This document shows, piece after piece, positions 7,261 through 16,328 of a stretch of DNA of 59,356 nt. Numbering within the stretch: position 1 is the stretch's first letter; each line of letters starts with the position of its first letter. The stretch lies in contig JAAYTK010000053.1 of the NCBI GenBank assembly GCA_012523775.1, forward strand, positions 1 to 59,356. Reading direction: 5' to 3'. The notes under the pieces are model-generated. The model saw nothing but the letters and a program-made list of their open reading frames with translations, ran no database searches and was not told the DNA's origin. The position numbers and the translations under genes are program-made. This stretch comes from Clostridiales bacterium (GTDB lineage: Bacteria; Bacillota; Clostridia; Lachnospirales; Lachnospiraceae).

Positions 7261-9600
7261 TTACAATATCATTGACAATGCAATTCTATTCTTAGAGGCA
7301 TCAACACTAAGCACCTTGACCTCAACTATATCCCCTACGCTAACCACATCCAGAGGATGCTTAACAAAACGCTTGTTGGACAGCTGAGATATATGAACCA
7401 AACCGTCCTGATGAACTCCGATATCCACAAATGCTCCAAAGTCAATAACATTTCGAACGGTTCCCTTTAATATCATGCCTTCCTTTAAATCGGAAATTTC
7501 AAGGACATCTGTCCTTAGAATAGGCTTTGGCATCTCATCTCTGGGATCTCTTCCCGGTTTTTCCAATTCCTTTATTATATCCGCTAATGTGATATCACCG
7601 ATTCCAAGCTCTTTGGAAAGCTTTCCAATATCTCCGATTTTCCTGCTCAGAATTGAGCCGTTATAATCCTGTATTTCATCATCAGAAGCAGTTGCGACGG
7701 GAGCAGAAGCTCCTGACACGGCTGCTGCTAAAGCCTTGGCAAGTGCTGTATCCTGTGATTTTACCACCAGACCTGATTTTCTTTTATCCCTGTTACTCTT
7801 TGAGACGCTATCCTTTTTAGATTCCTTCTTTGAGCCGGCTGAAGATGCCTTTGCCTGTATTTGCTTTATATCATCCAGGGTCATCCCCAACTTAAGCAAC
7901 AGTGTCTTTGTAGCCTCATAGGATTCAGGATGAACACCGGTTGCATCCAGAGGATTATCTCCGTCACGAATGCGAAGAAAGCCTGCGCATTGCTCAAAAG
8001 CCTTAGGTCCAAGCTTTGCCACCTTTAACAGCTCGTTTCTATTATAAAACCTTCCGTTTGCTTCCCTATAGGCCACAATATTATTAGCTATAGTCTTATT
8101 TACACCGGATACATATTCTAATAAAGACACGGATGCGGTATTTAAATCCACACCAACCTTGTTAACACAATCCTCGACCACTCCGGATAAGGCTTCCGAA
8201 AGCTTTTTCTGGTTCATATCATGTTGATACTGTCCGACCCCTATAGATTTCGGATCAATTTTAACCAGCTCAGCCAGCGGATCCTGCAACCGTCTTGCTA
8301 TGGAAGCAGCACTCCTTTGTCCGACATCAAAATTAGGAAACTCCTCGGTAGCCAGCTTACTGGCTGAATATACCGATGCACCGGCTTCATTAACTATTAC
8401 ATAGCTTATAGGTCTTTTAATTTCTTTTATCAGTTCTACAATGACCTGCTCAGACTCTCTGGAAGCGGTTCCGTTACCGACAGATATTATGGTGATATTA
8501 TATTTATCTATCAGATTCTTGAGTATTCTCTTTGACTCTTCAATCCTGTTTTGCGGAGGTGTCGGATATATAACAACTGTATCAAGAACTTTTCCGGTGC
8601 TGTCAACCACTGCCAGTTTACATCCGGTACGATATGCCGGATCCCACCCCAGTACGACATGACCTGTTATAGGGGGCTGCATCAATAACTGCACAAGGTT
8701 TTTCCCGAATACCTTAATTGCCCCATCTTCAGCCTTTTCGGTCAGATCATTTCTGATTTCTCTTTCGATTGCAGGAGCAATTAACCTCTTATAGCTGTCT
8801 TCGATCATAGCCCTGAGTATATCATTCGTATGAGTATTATCATTGGTAATTATTTTCTTTTCCAGGTACCTAAGGATTCTTTCCTCAGGAGCGGCAATTT
8901 TTACAGTAAGGAACTTTTCCTTTTCACCACGATTTATGGCCAGTACCCTATGACCGGCTATCTTTTCGATATCCTCCTCAAAGTCATAATACATTTCATA
9001 TACCGATTGAGCATTCTCATCCTTTGCTATCGATATAAGCTTTCCTTCCTTCGTGGTGGCTTCACGGATGTAGCTTCTAAACTCCGCTTCGTCAGACACC
9101 TCCTCTGCAAGGATATCCATGGCTCCGGCGATGGCTGCCTCTACGGTAGTCACTTCCTTCTCCTCGGAAAGATAATCTTTCGCATGCTCGCTTATCGGTT
9201 TGTCGGTTTCCTGAGCCTTTATAATTTCAGCCAGTCCGTCAAGCCCCTTTTCTTTGGCAATCGTGGCTCTGGTTCTTCGCTTTGGCCTATACGGACGATA
9301 TAAATCGTCTACAACGACCATTGTCTTAGCCTCAAGAATCTGCTGCCTTAACTCCTCGGTCAGCTTACCCTGTTCCTCTATACTATTTAAAACCTGAGTC
9401 TTCTTTTCCTCAAGATTTCTTAAATACTGAAGTCTCTCATGAAGATTTCTCAACTGTTCATCATCTAAGGAGCCCGTCGCCTCCTTACGGTATCTTGCAA
9501 TAAAAGGTATTGTATTGCCTTCGTCAATTAGCTTAACCGCAGCTTCAACCTGCTCTAAGCGTATATTAAGTTCTTCTTTCAGTTGTCTTAAAATATCCAT
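7261..9600 (-). CDS. tex: Tex-family RNA-binding transcription accessory protein
   Basis: A 779-residue Tex protein, a cytosolic nucleic-acid-binding factor linked to transcription. Visible order: helical N-terminal region, an RNase H-like YqgF core (GWDPAYRTGCKLAVVDSTGKVLD at about 318-340), helix-hairpin-helix repeats (about 490-560), and a C-terminal S1 domain (about 705-778, KGTVRNVIDFGAFVDIG). Unusual is a Lys/Ser then Ala-rich low-complexity insert of about 60 residues between the HhH repeats and S1 (about 597-660). GAGGAG lies six bases before the ATG. It appears monocistronic. Confidence 0.95.
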   Translation of the reverse strand: MDILRQLKEELNIRLEQVEAAVKLIDEGNTIPFIARYRKEATGSLDDEQLRNLHERLQYLRNLEEKKTQVLNSIEEQGKLTEELRQQILEAKTMVVVDDLYRPYRPKRRTRATIAKEKGLDGLAEIIKAQETDKPISEHAKDYLSEEKEVTTVEAAIAGAMDILAEEVSDEAEFRSYIREATTKEGKLISIAKDENAQSVYEMYYDFEEDIEKIAGHRVLAINRGEKEKFLTVKIAAPEERILRYLEKKIITNDNTHTNDILRAMIEDSYKRLIAPAIEREIRNDLTEKAEDGAIKVFGKNLVQLLMQPPITGHVVLGWDPAYRTGCKLAVVDSTGKVLDTVVIYPTPPQNRIEESKRILKNLIDKYNITIISVGNGTASRESEQVIVELIKEIKRPISYVIVNEAGASVYSASKLATEEFPNFDVGQRSAASIARRLQDPLAELVKIDPKSIGVGQYQHDMNQKKLSEALSGVVEDCVNKVGVDLNTASVSLLEYVSGVNKTIANNIVAYREANGRFYNRNELLKVAKLGPKAFEQCAGFLRIRDGDNPLDATGVHPESYEATKTLLLKLGMTLDDIKQIQAKASSAGSKKESKKDSVSKSNRDKRKSGLVVKSQDTALAKALAAAVSGASAPVATASDDEIQDYNGSILSRKIGDIGKLSKELGIGDITLADIIKELEKPGRDPRDEMPKPILRTDVLEISDLKEGMILKGTVRNVIDFGAFVDIGVHQDGLVHISQLSNKRFVKHPLDVVSVGDIVEVKVLSVDASKNRIALSMIL

Positions 9601-9756
9601 TTCATACTCCTCAATATTAATTTAGTATTTCTTTGATAATTTCAGTACTATTAAATATCGATGCTGAATAGCTGCACCAATTTATAACATTCTTATAATA
9701 CCAAATGGATCGATGAAAATCAATGAACACTTAATTATCTTGTGTTTGTCCAAATC

Positions 9757-9785
9757 TTTACATCAATTTGAAATAGTTATATAAT
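9757..9785 (+). promoter_or_regulatory. promoter of the HEXXH protein gene
   Basis: TTTACA (9757-9762), 17 bases, TATAAT (9780-9785) on the plus strand, about 30 bases before the start codon. Confidence 0.7.
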
Positions 9786-9816
9786 ATAGGTAGAAAATAA
9801 GAAAGGAGGAATCTAT

Positions 9817-10299
9817 GTGATAGGGCCGCTTGGATATTATACTGTGGGAAATGTATCTTGGAATAAACCAATTGAACCTGTAAGTAAGGTCACGAATACG
9901 GATCCAATCGGAAAAGATAAAATGCTTGTCAACGAGACAAGACCGGCAGAGTGCCAAACATGTAAGAATAGGAGATATGTAGACGCCTCAAATGACAGCA
10001 ATGTGTCTTTTCAAACCCCAACCCATATCTCACCTAAATCCTCCTATGCTATGGTCTCTGCTCACGAACAGGAGCATGTTACTAATGCCTATAGAGATGC
10101 AAATCAAAAAGGCGGTAGGGTCGTGTACGCCTCTGTCAGTCTTAAAATGGCGGTTTGTCCGGAATGTCATACTCCCTATGTAGCAGGTGGGATTACAAGA
10201 TCGCAGATAAAATATGATACCTCCAATCCTTATGAAAACATGAGAAAATCCTTGGAGGGCAGTGTTATAAAGGGTATGAATGTGAATTATATAATATAA
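9817..10299 (+). CDS. putative zinc metalloprotease-like protein (SprA-related)
   Basis: A 160-residue cytosolic protein with no signal peptide. It has an HEXXH zinc-protease motif (HEQEH, residues 83-87) in SAHEQEHVTNA, and two CxxC pairs (46-49 CQTC, 114-117 CPEC) that could bind a structural zinc. The AHEQEH-x-x-NA context recalls the SprA-like putative metalloproteases; that name is from memory and uncertain. The start is GTG with AGGAGG seven bases upstream. An ATG two bases earlier is followed at once by TGA, so it cannot encode the protein. The gene stands alone between tex and lysC, with a shared terminator downstream. Confidence 0.75.
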   Translation: MIGPLGYYTVGNVSWNKPIEPVSKVTNTDPIGKDKMLVNETRPAECQTCKNRRYVDASNDSNVSFQTPTHISPKSSYAMVSAHEQEHVTNAYRDANQKGGRVVYASVSLKMAVCPECHTPYVAGGITRSQIKYDTSNPYENMRKSLEGSVIKGMNVNYII

Positions 10300-10305
10300 G
10301 GATAC

Positions 10306-10335
10306 GGGGATGTTTTATATCAATAAAACATCCCC
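10306..10335. terminator. bidirectional terminator between the HEXXH gene and lysC
   Basis: GGGGATGTTTTAT pairs perfectly with ATAAAACATCCCC around a 4-base loop. The A/T-rich flanks can serve both convergent genes. Confidence 0.75.
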
Positions 10336-10344
10336 TTAAATATG

Positions 10345-11559
10345 TTAAATCTGAGACAACAGAAACTTCTCATGAACAGCATTCATTGCCTTTTCGACAT
10401 GAACCTCATCTATTAATACGGTAACCCTAATCTCTGAGGTAGAAATCATCTTGATGTTAACGCCTACATCATACAGGGCTTCAAACATCTTTGCTGCAAC
10501 ACCTGCATTAGTCATCATACCGGCTCCCACTATGGAGACCTTCGCAACTCCTCTTTCGACGTCTATCTTCTGACATTTCAGGCTGCCTTGGCGGTGACGT
10601 TCTATGGTGGCTACCGCTTCCTCTAAATCATCCTCTCTAACAGTGAAGCTGATATCCTTGGTTCCGTCTCTTCCGATTGACTGTAGAATAATATCCACAT
10701 TAACATTATGTCTTGCTAAATGATTAAATAGTTTAAAAGCAACTCCCGGTTGATCATCCAATCCTATTACAGCGATACGGGCTGTATTTTTATCGGAAGC
10801 TACACCGCTGACTAGCATTTTCTCCATGTTTACTACCTCCTTAACTATGGTACCTTCAGTTTCATTTAAGCTGGATCGAACCACCAGCTGTACACCGTAT
10901 TTCTTTGCCATTTCAACAGAACGATTATGCAAAACCCCTGCACCCAAGGATGCCATTTCAAGCATTTCGTCGTATGTTATTTCACTTAATTTCTTGGCTG
11001 TGGGAACTATTCTCGGATCTGCGGTATATACTCCGTCAACATCCGTATAAATCTCACATTTGTCTGCATGGAGGGCGGCTGCCAAAGCTACCGCAGTGGT
11101 ATCCGATCCTCCTCTTCCGAGGGTCGTATAATTATCGAATTTATTTACTCCCTGGAAGCCTGTGACTATAACTACCCGCCTGTTCTCCAGCTCGTTTTTT
11201 ATTCTGTCTGTGTCGATTCTCTTTATTCTTGCATTGCTGTATACCGATGTGGTATGCATTGCAACCTGATAAGCATTCAGCGAAACAGCCGGTACGTTTA
11301 GGGCATCCAATGCCATCGCCATTAATGCCACCGACATTTGCTCCCCGGTCGTAAGAAGCATATCCATCTCACGTTTTGGAGCATTGGGATTTATGTCCTT
11401 TGCCATTTGTATCAATATATCGGTTTGTTTTCCCATTGCTGATAATACAACCACTATTTCGTTGCCTTTTTTATAGTCTTCTGCAATTCGTCCGGCAACG
11501 TTAAATATTCTTTCTTTATCGGCGACGGATGTACCGCCAAACTTTTTAACTATTAGCAT
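10345..11559 (-). CDS. lysC: aspartate kinase
   Basis: Phosphorylates aspartate, the entry to lysine, threonine and methionine synthesis. The 404-residue protein starts with the kinase signature KFGGTSVAD and has GRGGSDTTAVALAAAL in the catalytic half (about 1-240). Two ACT domains follow (about 265-335 and 340-400), so feedback inhibition by lysine and/or threonine is expected. Its ribosome binding site AGGAGG lies inside the end of the upstream gene and the two frames overlap by 14 bases, indicating translational coupling. Confidence 0.95.
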   Translation of the reverse strand: MLIVKKFGGTSVADKERIFNVAGRIAEDYKKGNEIVVVLSAMGKQTDILIQMAKDINPNAPKREMDMLLTTGEQMSVALMAMALDALNVPAVSLNAYQVAMHTTSVYSNARIKRIDTDRIKNELENRRVVIVTGFQGVNKFDNYTTLGRGGSDTTAVALAAALHADKCEIYTDVDGVYTADPRIVPTAKKLSEITYDEMLEMASLGAGVLHNRSVEMAKKYGVQLVVRSSLNETEGTIVKEVVNMEKMLVSGVASDKNTARIAVIGLDDQPGVAFKLFNHLARHNVNVDIILQSIGRDGTKDISFTVREDDLEEAVATIERHRQGSLKCQKIDVERGVAKVSIVGAGMMTNAGVAAKMFEALYDVGVNIKMISTSEIRVTVLIDEVHVEKAMNAVHEKFLLSQI

Positions 11560-12778
11560 AGCTGCCTCCTAACAATAAATTTTCATCAAATAGTCTGTCA
11601 ATGACAGTGTGTCCCTTAAGGATAACATTTCCACTCTTTTTAGCCTCAGCTTCATTATAAAGAAAGCTGCTTTCAGTATTCTGTCTACTGTCATATATAA
11701 GATATGGTACCGGATCATCGGTATGGGTCCGACAACGAATCGGTGTAGGATGATCGGGCATTATTAGCATTCTAAAATCCTCACCGGCTCCCTCCATTCC
11801 CTCCAAGACCGGTCTTATAACTCTTTGGTCCAGATATTCTATCGCTTTGATTTTGTTTTCTATACTTCCCTGATGTCCCATCTCATCCGGTGCTTCCACA
11901 TGGATATAGACAAAATCATAATCGTCTTTTAGGAGTACCTCCAGTGCAGCCTTAGCTTTACCCTCATAATTAGTATGAAGTGTACCGTTAGCACCCGGTA
12001 CCTCCAATACCTTCATTCCGGTCCCGACTGCTATGCCCTTTAGTAAATCAACTGCTGATATCATGGCTCCCTTTTTATTATTCTTTTCCTCAAAGGATGA
12101 TAGTGAGGGCTTTGTTCCTGCTCCCCAGAACCATATGGAATTAGCTTTATTAAGACCTTGCTCCTTGCGTCTTATATTTAGAGGATGATTGTTGAGAATA
12201 TCGTAGCTTTTTATCATCATCTCCCTTAAGGCTTCTTCTTTAGGAATATACTCTCCTATTATTTTACCCAGAATATCATGGGGTTGTGCAAGGTCAATAA
12301 CTCTTCCTTGTTCCCATATAGTCAAATGTCGATAGCTGGTCCCGACATAGAATTTATATATATCATTCTCCAGCCTCTTTTTTACTTCCTCCATTAGGAT
12401 TTCAGCATCTTCTGTGGATATCTCATCAGAGCTGTGATCTATAATGGTTTTATTCTCATAGGAGCCCTCCTCTGATAAAGTCACCAGGTTACATCTAAGG
12501 GCTATATCCGTATCCTTCATATCTACCCCTATACTTAAAGCTTCCAGAGGAGACCTTCCTGAATAATAAATACTGGGATCATATCCTAGTACAGAAAGGT
12601 TGGCTGTATCGCTTCCCGGCTTCATTCCCTTAGGAATGGTATGGGCAAGTCCTATTTCCGATTTCTTTGCCAAATAATTTAAACAGGGTGTCTTGGCCGC
12701 CATCAGTGGCGTTTTTCCATCCAGCATTGGGATTGGTTCATCTGACATTCCATCCCCTAGTATCACAATGTATTTCAC
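11546..12778 (-). CDS. proposed alternative homoserine kinase (phosphoglycerate-mutase-like)
   Basis: The 410-residue protein belongs to the archaeal-type cofactor-independent phosphoglycerate mutase family within the alkaline phosphatase superfamily: LGDGMSDEP at 7-15, the GSDTANLSVLGYDP region holding the catalytic serine at about 53-66, HVEAPDEMGHQG and DHPTPI metal motifs. A subgroup sitting between homoserine dehydrogenase and aspartate kinase is annotated as proposed homoserine kinase, and that is exactly the context here. No classical GHMP-type ThrB is in the window. Plain phosphoglycerate mutase activity cannot be excluded. The start is GTG with AAGGGG about 10 bases upstream. Confidence 0.85.
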   Translation of the reverse strand: MKYIVILGDGMSDEPIPMLDGKTPLMAAKTPCLNYLAKKSEIGLAHTIPKGMKPGSDTANLSVLGYDPSIYYSGRSPLEALSIGVDMKDTDIALRCNLVTLSEEGSYENKTIIDHSSDEISTEDAEILMEEVKKRLENDIYKFYVGTSYRHLTIWEQGRVIDLAQPHDILGKIIGEYIPKEEALREMMIKSYDILNNHPLNIRRKEQGLNKANSIWFWGAGTKPSLSSFEEKNNKKGAMISAVDLLKGIAVGTGMKVLEVPGANGTLHTNYEGKAKAALEVLLKDDYDFVYIHVEAPDEMGHQGSIENKIKAIEYLDQRVIRPVLEGMEGAGEDFRMLIMPDHPTPIRCRTHTDDPVPYLIYDSRQNTESSFLYNEAEAKKSGNVILKGHTVIDRLFDENLLLGGSYANS

Positions 12779-12799
12779 GTTCTTATGCCCCTTCTTAAA

Positions 12800-14014
12800 T
12801 TAAAATCTTATTCGTATGCTTCCTAATAATCCGTTAATACGCTCTTTCTTTTCCTGCATTTCCCCCTCGGTTATCAGAGGTGTGATAAATGCCAGTTCAT
12901 TCTTAACAACCTCAGGAACTTCCTCAATCTCTCCAAATATGGCTTTAATATCCTCGTTAGAATTCTTATCCTTTGCAACCCTTACAAAGAATCTGTTCTT
13001 AACCTTGTCTATACTAACCAACTCCAGCTTCTTGCTGCTCCATATGGTCCAGATGTTTTTGCTTAGATGCTTTGCAGCATCTACCACATCAGCCACTACA
13101 GCACTTGCTGTAGGAAGCTTCCCGGCACCACTTCCATAAAACATTACATCCCCTATGACATTTCCACGAACGTATATGCCATTGAAAACATCATTTACAC
13201 TATATAGAGGATGATTTGCCCTTATCATAATCGGAGCAACCATTGCAAATACATTATCATCATTTTCCTTAACGCTGGTTGCAAACAACTTAATCCTGGC
13301 GTTAAGCGCCTTTGCATAGCTGATGTCTATATCGGTAATATCTGCAATTCCTTCAGTATAAATATCTTCAAAATCTACCTGCATACCATAAGCCAAGGAT
13401 GAAAGGATTGCTATCTTCCTGCAGGAATCATAACCCTCTACGTCAGCGGACGGGTCTCTTTCCGCATAGCCTAAATCCTGGGCATTCTTTAATGCCTTGG
13501 CAAATCCTATTCCCTCTTCGCTCATTTTCGTCAGAATATAATTAGTTGTACCGTTTAAGATACCGGTAATCTCCACTATTTCATCGGCTGTCAACGACTG
13601 ATTTAAGGGACGAATAATTGGTATTCCTCCTCCTACGCTTGCCTCGAACAGAAAGTTCAGCGCTCTTTCCTTGGCAATATCCAGCAGCTCGGCTCCATGC
13701 TTTGCCACCAGCTCTTTATTGGAGGTTATTACGCTTTTTCCCTTAAGAAGCGCTTCTTTTACATAGGTATAAGCGGGTTCAATCCCTCCCATAACCTCGA
13801 CCACAATTTTAACTTCAGGATCATTCAAAATTATATTTACATCATGAACCAGAATATCCATAATCGGATCTCCGGGGAAATCTCTGATATCTAACACATA
13901 TTTTATATTAATTGTATCTCCTGCACGTTTGCGAATACTGTCTCCATTTGTTTTTAGGACCTCGACTACACCTGACCCAATCGTACCATAACCTAGTACC
14001 GCTATATTTATCAT
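12800..14014 (-). CDS. hom: homoserine dehydrogenase
   Basis: Reduces aspartate semialdehyde to homoserine, the branch point to threonine and methionine. The NAD(P) loop GYGTIGSG is at residues 8-15, ILNGTTNYI and EGYDSCRK mark the catalytic core, and an ACT-like C-terminal domain (about 325-400) suggests threonine feedback. I chose the ATG at 14014 because GGAGG sits seven bases upstream; an extension of 22 codons would overlap the preceding gene. The order ACT protein - hom - kinase - lysC is one operon. Confidence 0.95.
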   Translation of the reverse strand: MINIAVLGYGTIGSGVVEVLKTNGDSIRKRAGDTINIKYVLDIRDFPGDPIMDILVHDVNIILNDPEVKIVVEVMGGIEPAYTYVKEALLKGKSVITSNKELVAKHGAELLDIAKERALNFLFEASVGGGIPIIRPLNQSLTADEIVEITGILNGTTNYILTKMSEEGIGFAKALKNAQDLGYAERDPSADVEGYDSCRKIAILSSLAYGMQVDFEDIYTEGIADITDIDISYAKALNARIKLFATSVKENDDNVFAMVAPIMIRANHPLYSVNDVFNGIYVRGNVIGDVMFYGSGAGKLPTASAVVADVVDAAKHLSKNIWTIWSSKKLELVSIDKVKNRFFVRVAKDKNSNEDIKAIFGEIEEVPEVVKNELAFITPLITEGEMQEKKERINGLLGSIRIRF

Positions 14015-14042
14015 TATAATCCTCCATTCTAGCTGATAAATT

Positions 14043-14483
14043 TTATTCTCTGGCCAATATTTTGACATAATGAATGCCATCTAACCCTTCAACAGTCTCC
14101 AGCATTTCAGAAATTCCTTCTGTCTGTGGTAATATCTCTATACTCAATGTCAACATCGCTATCTTGTTGACCGGAATTGTCTGATGGATTGTTAGGATAT
14201 TCGCCTGGGATTTCGCAACATGGTTAAGCACCTTTGATAATAACCCGGGAGTATCATCCATTTGTATCATAAAGGTGATTGTCTTTCCTCTTGTATGCTC
14301 ATAAAAAGGAAAAATATCATCACGATACTTATAAAAGGAGCTCCTGCTTATTTGAACCATGTCAGTTGCCTCCTGTACCGTCATTACCCGTTCCGAATCA
14401 AGAAGTCTTTTTGCTTCTACAACCTTAAGAAGTACCTCGGGAACAGCCTTTTTTTTCACAATATAATATTGTTCATCCCTCAC
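14043..14483 (-). CDS. ACT-domain protein, UPF0735/PheB family
   Basis: A 146-residue protein with a short helix-turn-helix-like N terminus (VQEATDMVQISRSSFYKYRDD, about 36-56) followed by an ACT domain (about 70-145, FMIQMDDTPGLLSKVLNHVA). The family is regularly found upstream of homoserine dehydrogenase in Firmicutes. A role as an amino-acid-sensing regulator of this operon is plausible but unproven; PheB annotations as chorismate mutase are not supported by visible motifs. The start is GTG with AGGAGG nine bases upstream. Confidence 0.9.
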   Translation of the reverse strand: MRDEQYYIVKKKAVPEVLLKVVEAKRLLDSERVMTVQEATDMVQISRSSFYKYRDDIFPFYEHTRGKTITFMIQMDDTPGLLSKVLNHVAKSQANILTIHQTIPVNKIAMLTLSIEILPQTEGISEMLETVEGLDGIHYVKILARE

Positions 14484-14557
14484 TATTACATACCTCCTGA
14501 CGAATATTTATCATTGCATGTGTGTATCACAGGTACAACTGTCTTTCATAGAAAGAA

Positions 14558-14586
14558 ATCTTATCATATATTTATGTATAATGCAA
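14558..14586 (-). promoter_or_regulatory. promoter of the hom-lysC operon
   Basis: TTGCAT (14581-14586), 17 bases, TAAGAT (14558-14563) on the minus strand. The leader is about 70 bases long; I saw no T-box or lysine riboswitch in it. Confidence 0.6.
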
Positions 14587-14681
14587 TACTCATTTCCACT
14601 TAGAATTGAGAAAAAAACAACTTTGTTACTTATGCTTTGTTATATGTAAAAATATATAAATTTATTGTATAAAATATCATT

Positions 14682-14726
14682 AAAAAAGAGCCGATCAAGC
14701 ATATGATAATACACTAAACCAACTCT
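14682..14726 (-). terminator. terminator of the amino-acid ABC operon
   Basis: On the minus strand AGAGTTGGTTTAG pairs with CTTGATCGGCTCT using several G-U pairs and one mismatch, then six T. Confidence 0.7.
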
Positions 14727-14764
14727 ATGATTATATATTTAATTCATAATAAGATGCATGAAAG

Positions 14765-15487
14765 CTATAAAATCTTAGAGAGAAATTCCTGTAGTCTTGG
14801 ATGCTTGGGATTATCAAAAAATTCGTCAGGAGTATTTTGCTCAACTATTTTTCCCTCATCCATAAAAAGTACTCTTGTGGCCACTTTCTTAGCAAATCTC
14901 ATCTCATGGGTTACGACTACCATGGTCATACCTTCCTCCGCCAAACTGGCCATCAAATCCAATACCTCTCCGACCATTTCAGGGTCGAGAGCAGAGGTTG
15001 GTTCATCAAAAAGCATAACATCCGGATTCATAGCTAAGGCTCTTATTATTGCAATACGCTGCTTTTGTCCTCCGGACAGCTTATTGGGGTACGAATCGGC
15101 TTTTTCTGTCAGACCGATTCTGTTGAGCAACTCCATCGCCTTGTCCTTAGCATCGGCCTTGGTCATAATACCAAGCTGAACCGGTGCCAGAGTAATATTT
15201 TCTAATACACTAAGATGAGGAAACAGATTAAACTGCTGAAAAACCATACCCATCTTCTGTCTGATTTGATTGATATTGGCATTCTTATCTGTTATGTTTT
15301 TATCCTCAAACCATATTTCACCCTCTGTAGGCTCCTCTAAAAGATTTAAGCAACGTAAAAAAGTCGATTTACCGGATCCGGAAGGCCCTATAACTACAAC
15401 CTTTTCACCTTTATTAATAGTCTCATTTATATTATTCAAGACCATATTGTCTCCAAAGGTCTTCTTCAGATTCTTAACTGTAATCAC
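14765..15487 (-). CDS. polar amino-acid ABC transporter ATP-binding protein
   Basis: A GlnQ/HisP-type ATPase of 240 residues: Walker A GPSGSGKS (34-41), signature LSGGQKQR, Walker B VMLFDEP and the switch histidine in VVVTHEM. It powers import of a polar amino acid with the permease and binding protein encoded upstream. The GTG at 15487 has AGGAGG about 10 bases before it; an ATG seven codons earlier would place that site inside the gene. It overlaps the permease end by 14 bases. The substrate cannot be read from the sequence. Confidence 0.93.
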   Translation of the reverse strand: MITVKNLKKTFGDNMVLNNINETINKGEKVVVIGPSGSGKSTFLRCLNLLEEPTEGEIWFEDKNITDKNANINQIRQKMGMVFQQFNLFPHLSVLENITLAPVQLGIMTKADAKDKAMELLNRIGLTEKADSYPNKLSGGQKQRIAIIRALAMNPDVMLFDEPTSALDPEMVGEVLDLMASLAEEGMTMVVVTHEMRFAKKVATRVLFMDEGKIVEQNTPDEFFDNPKHPRLQEFLSKIL

Positions 15488-16217
15488 TCCTAGCAAGCCT
15501 CCTTTCAAACACAGACATTAGCTTAGACAGACCCATGACTATAACCAAATAGCATAGAGCAGCTATTATAAGCGGAGGCAATATGTCCCAGGTTCTTGAC
15601 CCAATATACTGGGCTGCCTTCGTCAGATCTGTTACTGCTATAACACTTGCGACTGAAGTCTCCTTAATTAATACTATGAATTCGTTACCCAGAGCAGGAA
15701 GTATATTTCTAACTGCCTGTGGCAGAATAATCTTTCTCATTGTTTGTATATAACTCATTCCAAGAGAACGTCCTGCTTCCATTTGTCCATTATCGATTGA
15801 TTCAATTCCGGCACGGATGATTTCAGCCACATATGCACCGGAATTTATTCCAAAGCAGACAGAGCCTATAATTATCTCATTGGAATTTCGTGATGTAAAT
15901 ATCAAATTATATATAATAAGAAGCTGAACCATAAGCGGTGTTCCCCTTATTACATTGATATATACATTACAGATAGATGAAAGCCACTTCATCTTATAGT
16001 TTGTAGCCGTCACTTTAAACACCGCTACAAGAACACCGATTAGTATACCCAAAATAATTGCAAAGAAAGATATCAATAACGTTATCTTAAGTCCCTGCAG
16101 ATAGGAAAGATATCTTTGGTCCGGAACGATTGCATTATAGAACGACATATAAATACCCTTAGCCCAATCGGCTATGGCAGAAAAAAATCCGTTTATCCAT
16201 GAACCTGATAAATACAC
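15474..16217 (-). CDS. polar amino-acid ABC transporter permease
   Basis: A 247-residue inner-membrane protein of the HisM/GlnP type, with about five helices and the EAA loop for ATPase contact ([28 protein letters not shown]). The sequence [20 protein letters not shown] is the standard amino-acid permease signature. A single permease gene implies a homodimer. The binding-protein gene lies upstream across a hairpin that could lower permease expression relative to it. Confidence 0.93.
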   Translation of the reverse strand: MYLSGSWINGFFSAIADWAKGIYMSFYNAIVPDQRYLSYLQGLKITLLISFFAIILGILIGVLVAVFKVTATNYKMKWLSSICNVYINVIRGTPLMVQLLIIYNLIFTSRNSNEIIIGSVCFGINSGAYVAEIIRAGIESIDNGQMEAGRSLGMSYIQTMRKIILPQAVRNILPALGNEFIVLIKETSVASVIAVTDLTKAAQYIGSRTWDILPPLIIAALCYLVIVMGLSKLMSVFERRLARSDYS

Positions 16218-16269
16218 CTCGTGCTCACCTCCTATGGTGTTGTAATTTATGATGTTAGTAAATTAATAT

Positions 16270-16294
16270 GGGGCTGTACTTTTAACACAGCCCC
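16270..16294 (-). terminator. intra-operon hairpin between binding protein and permease genes
   Basis: GGGGCTGT pairs perfectly with ACAGCCCC around a 9-base loop, followed on the minus strand by ATATTAATTT rather than a clean T run. This looks like a partial terminator or mRNA-stabilising hairpin. Confidence 0.6.
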
Positions 16295-16328
16295 TACAAC
16301 ATTTTAGGTACGTTGCAGACCTTGTTAC

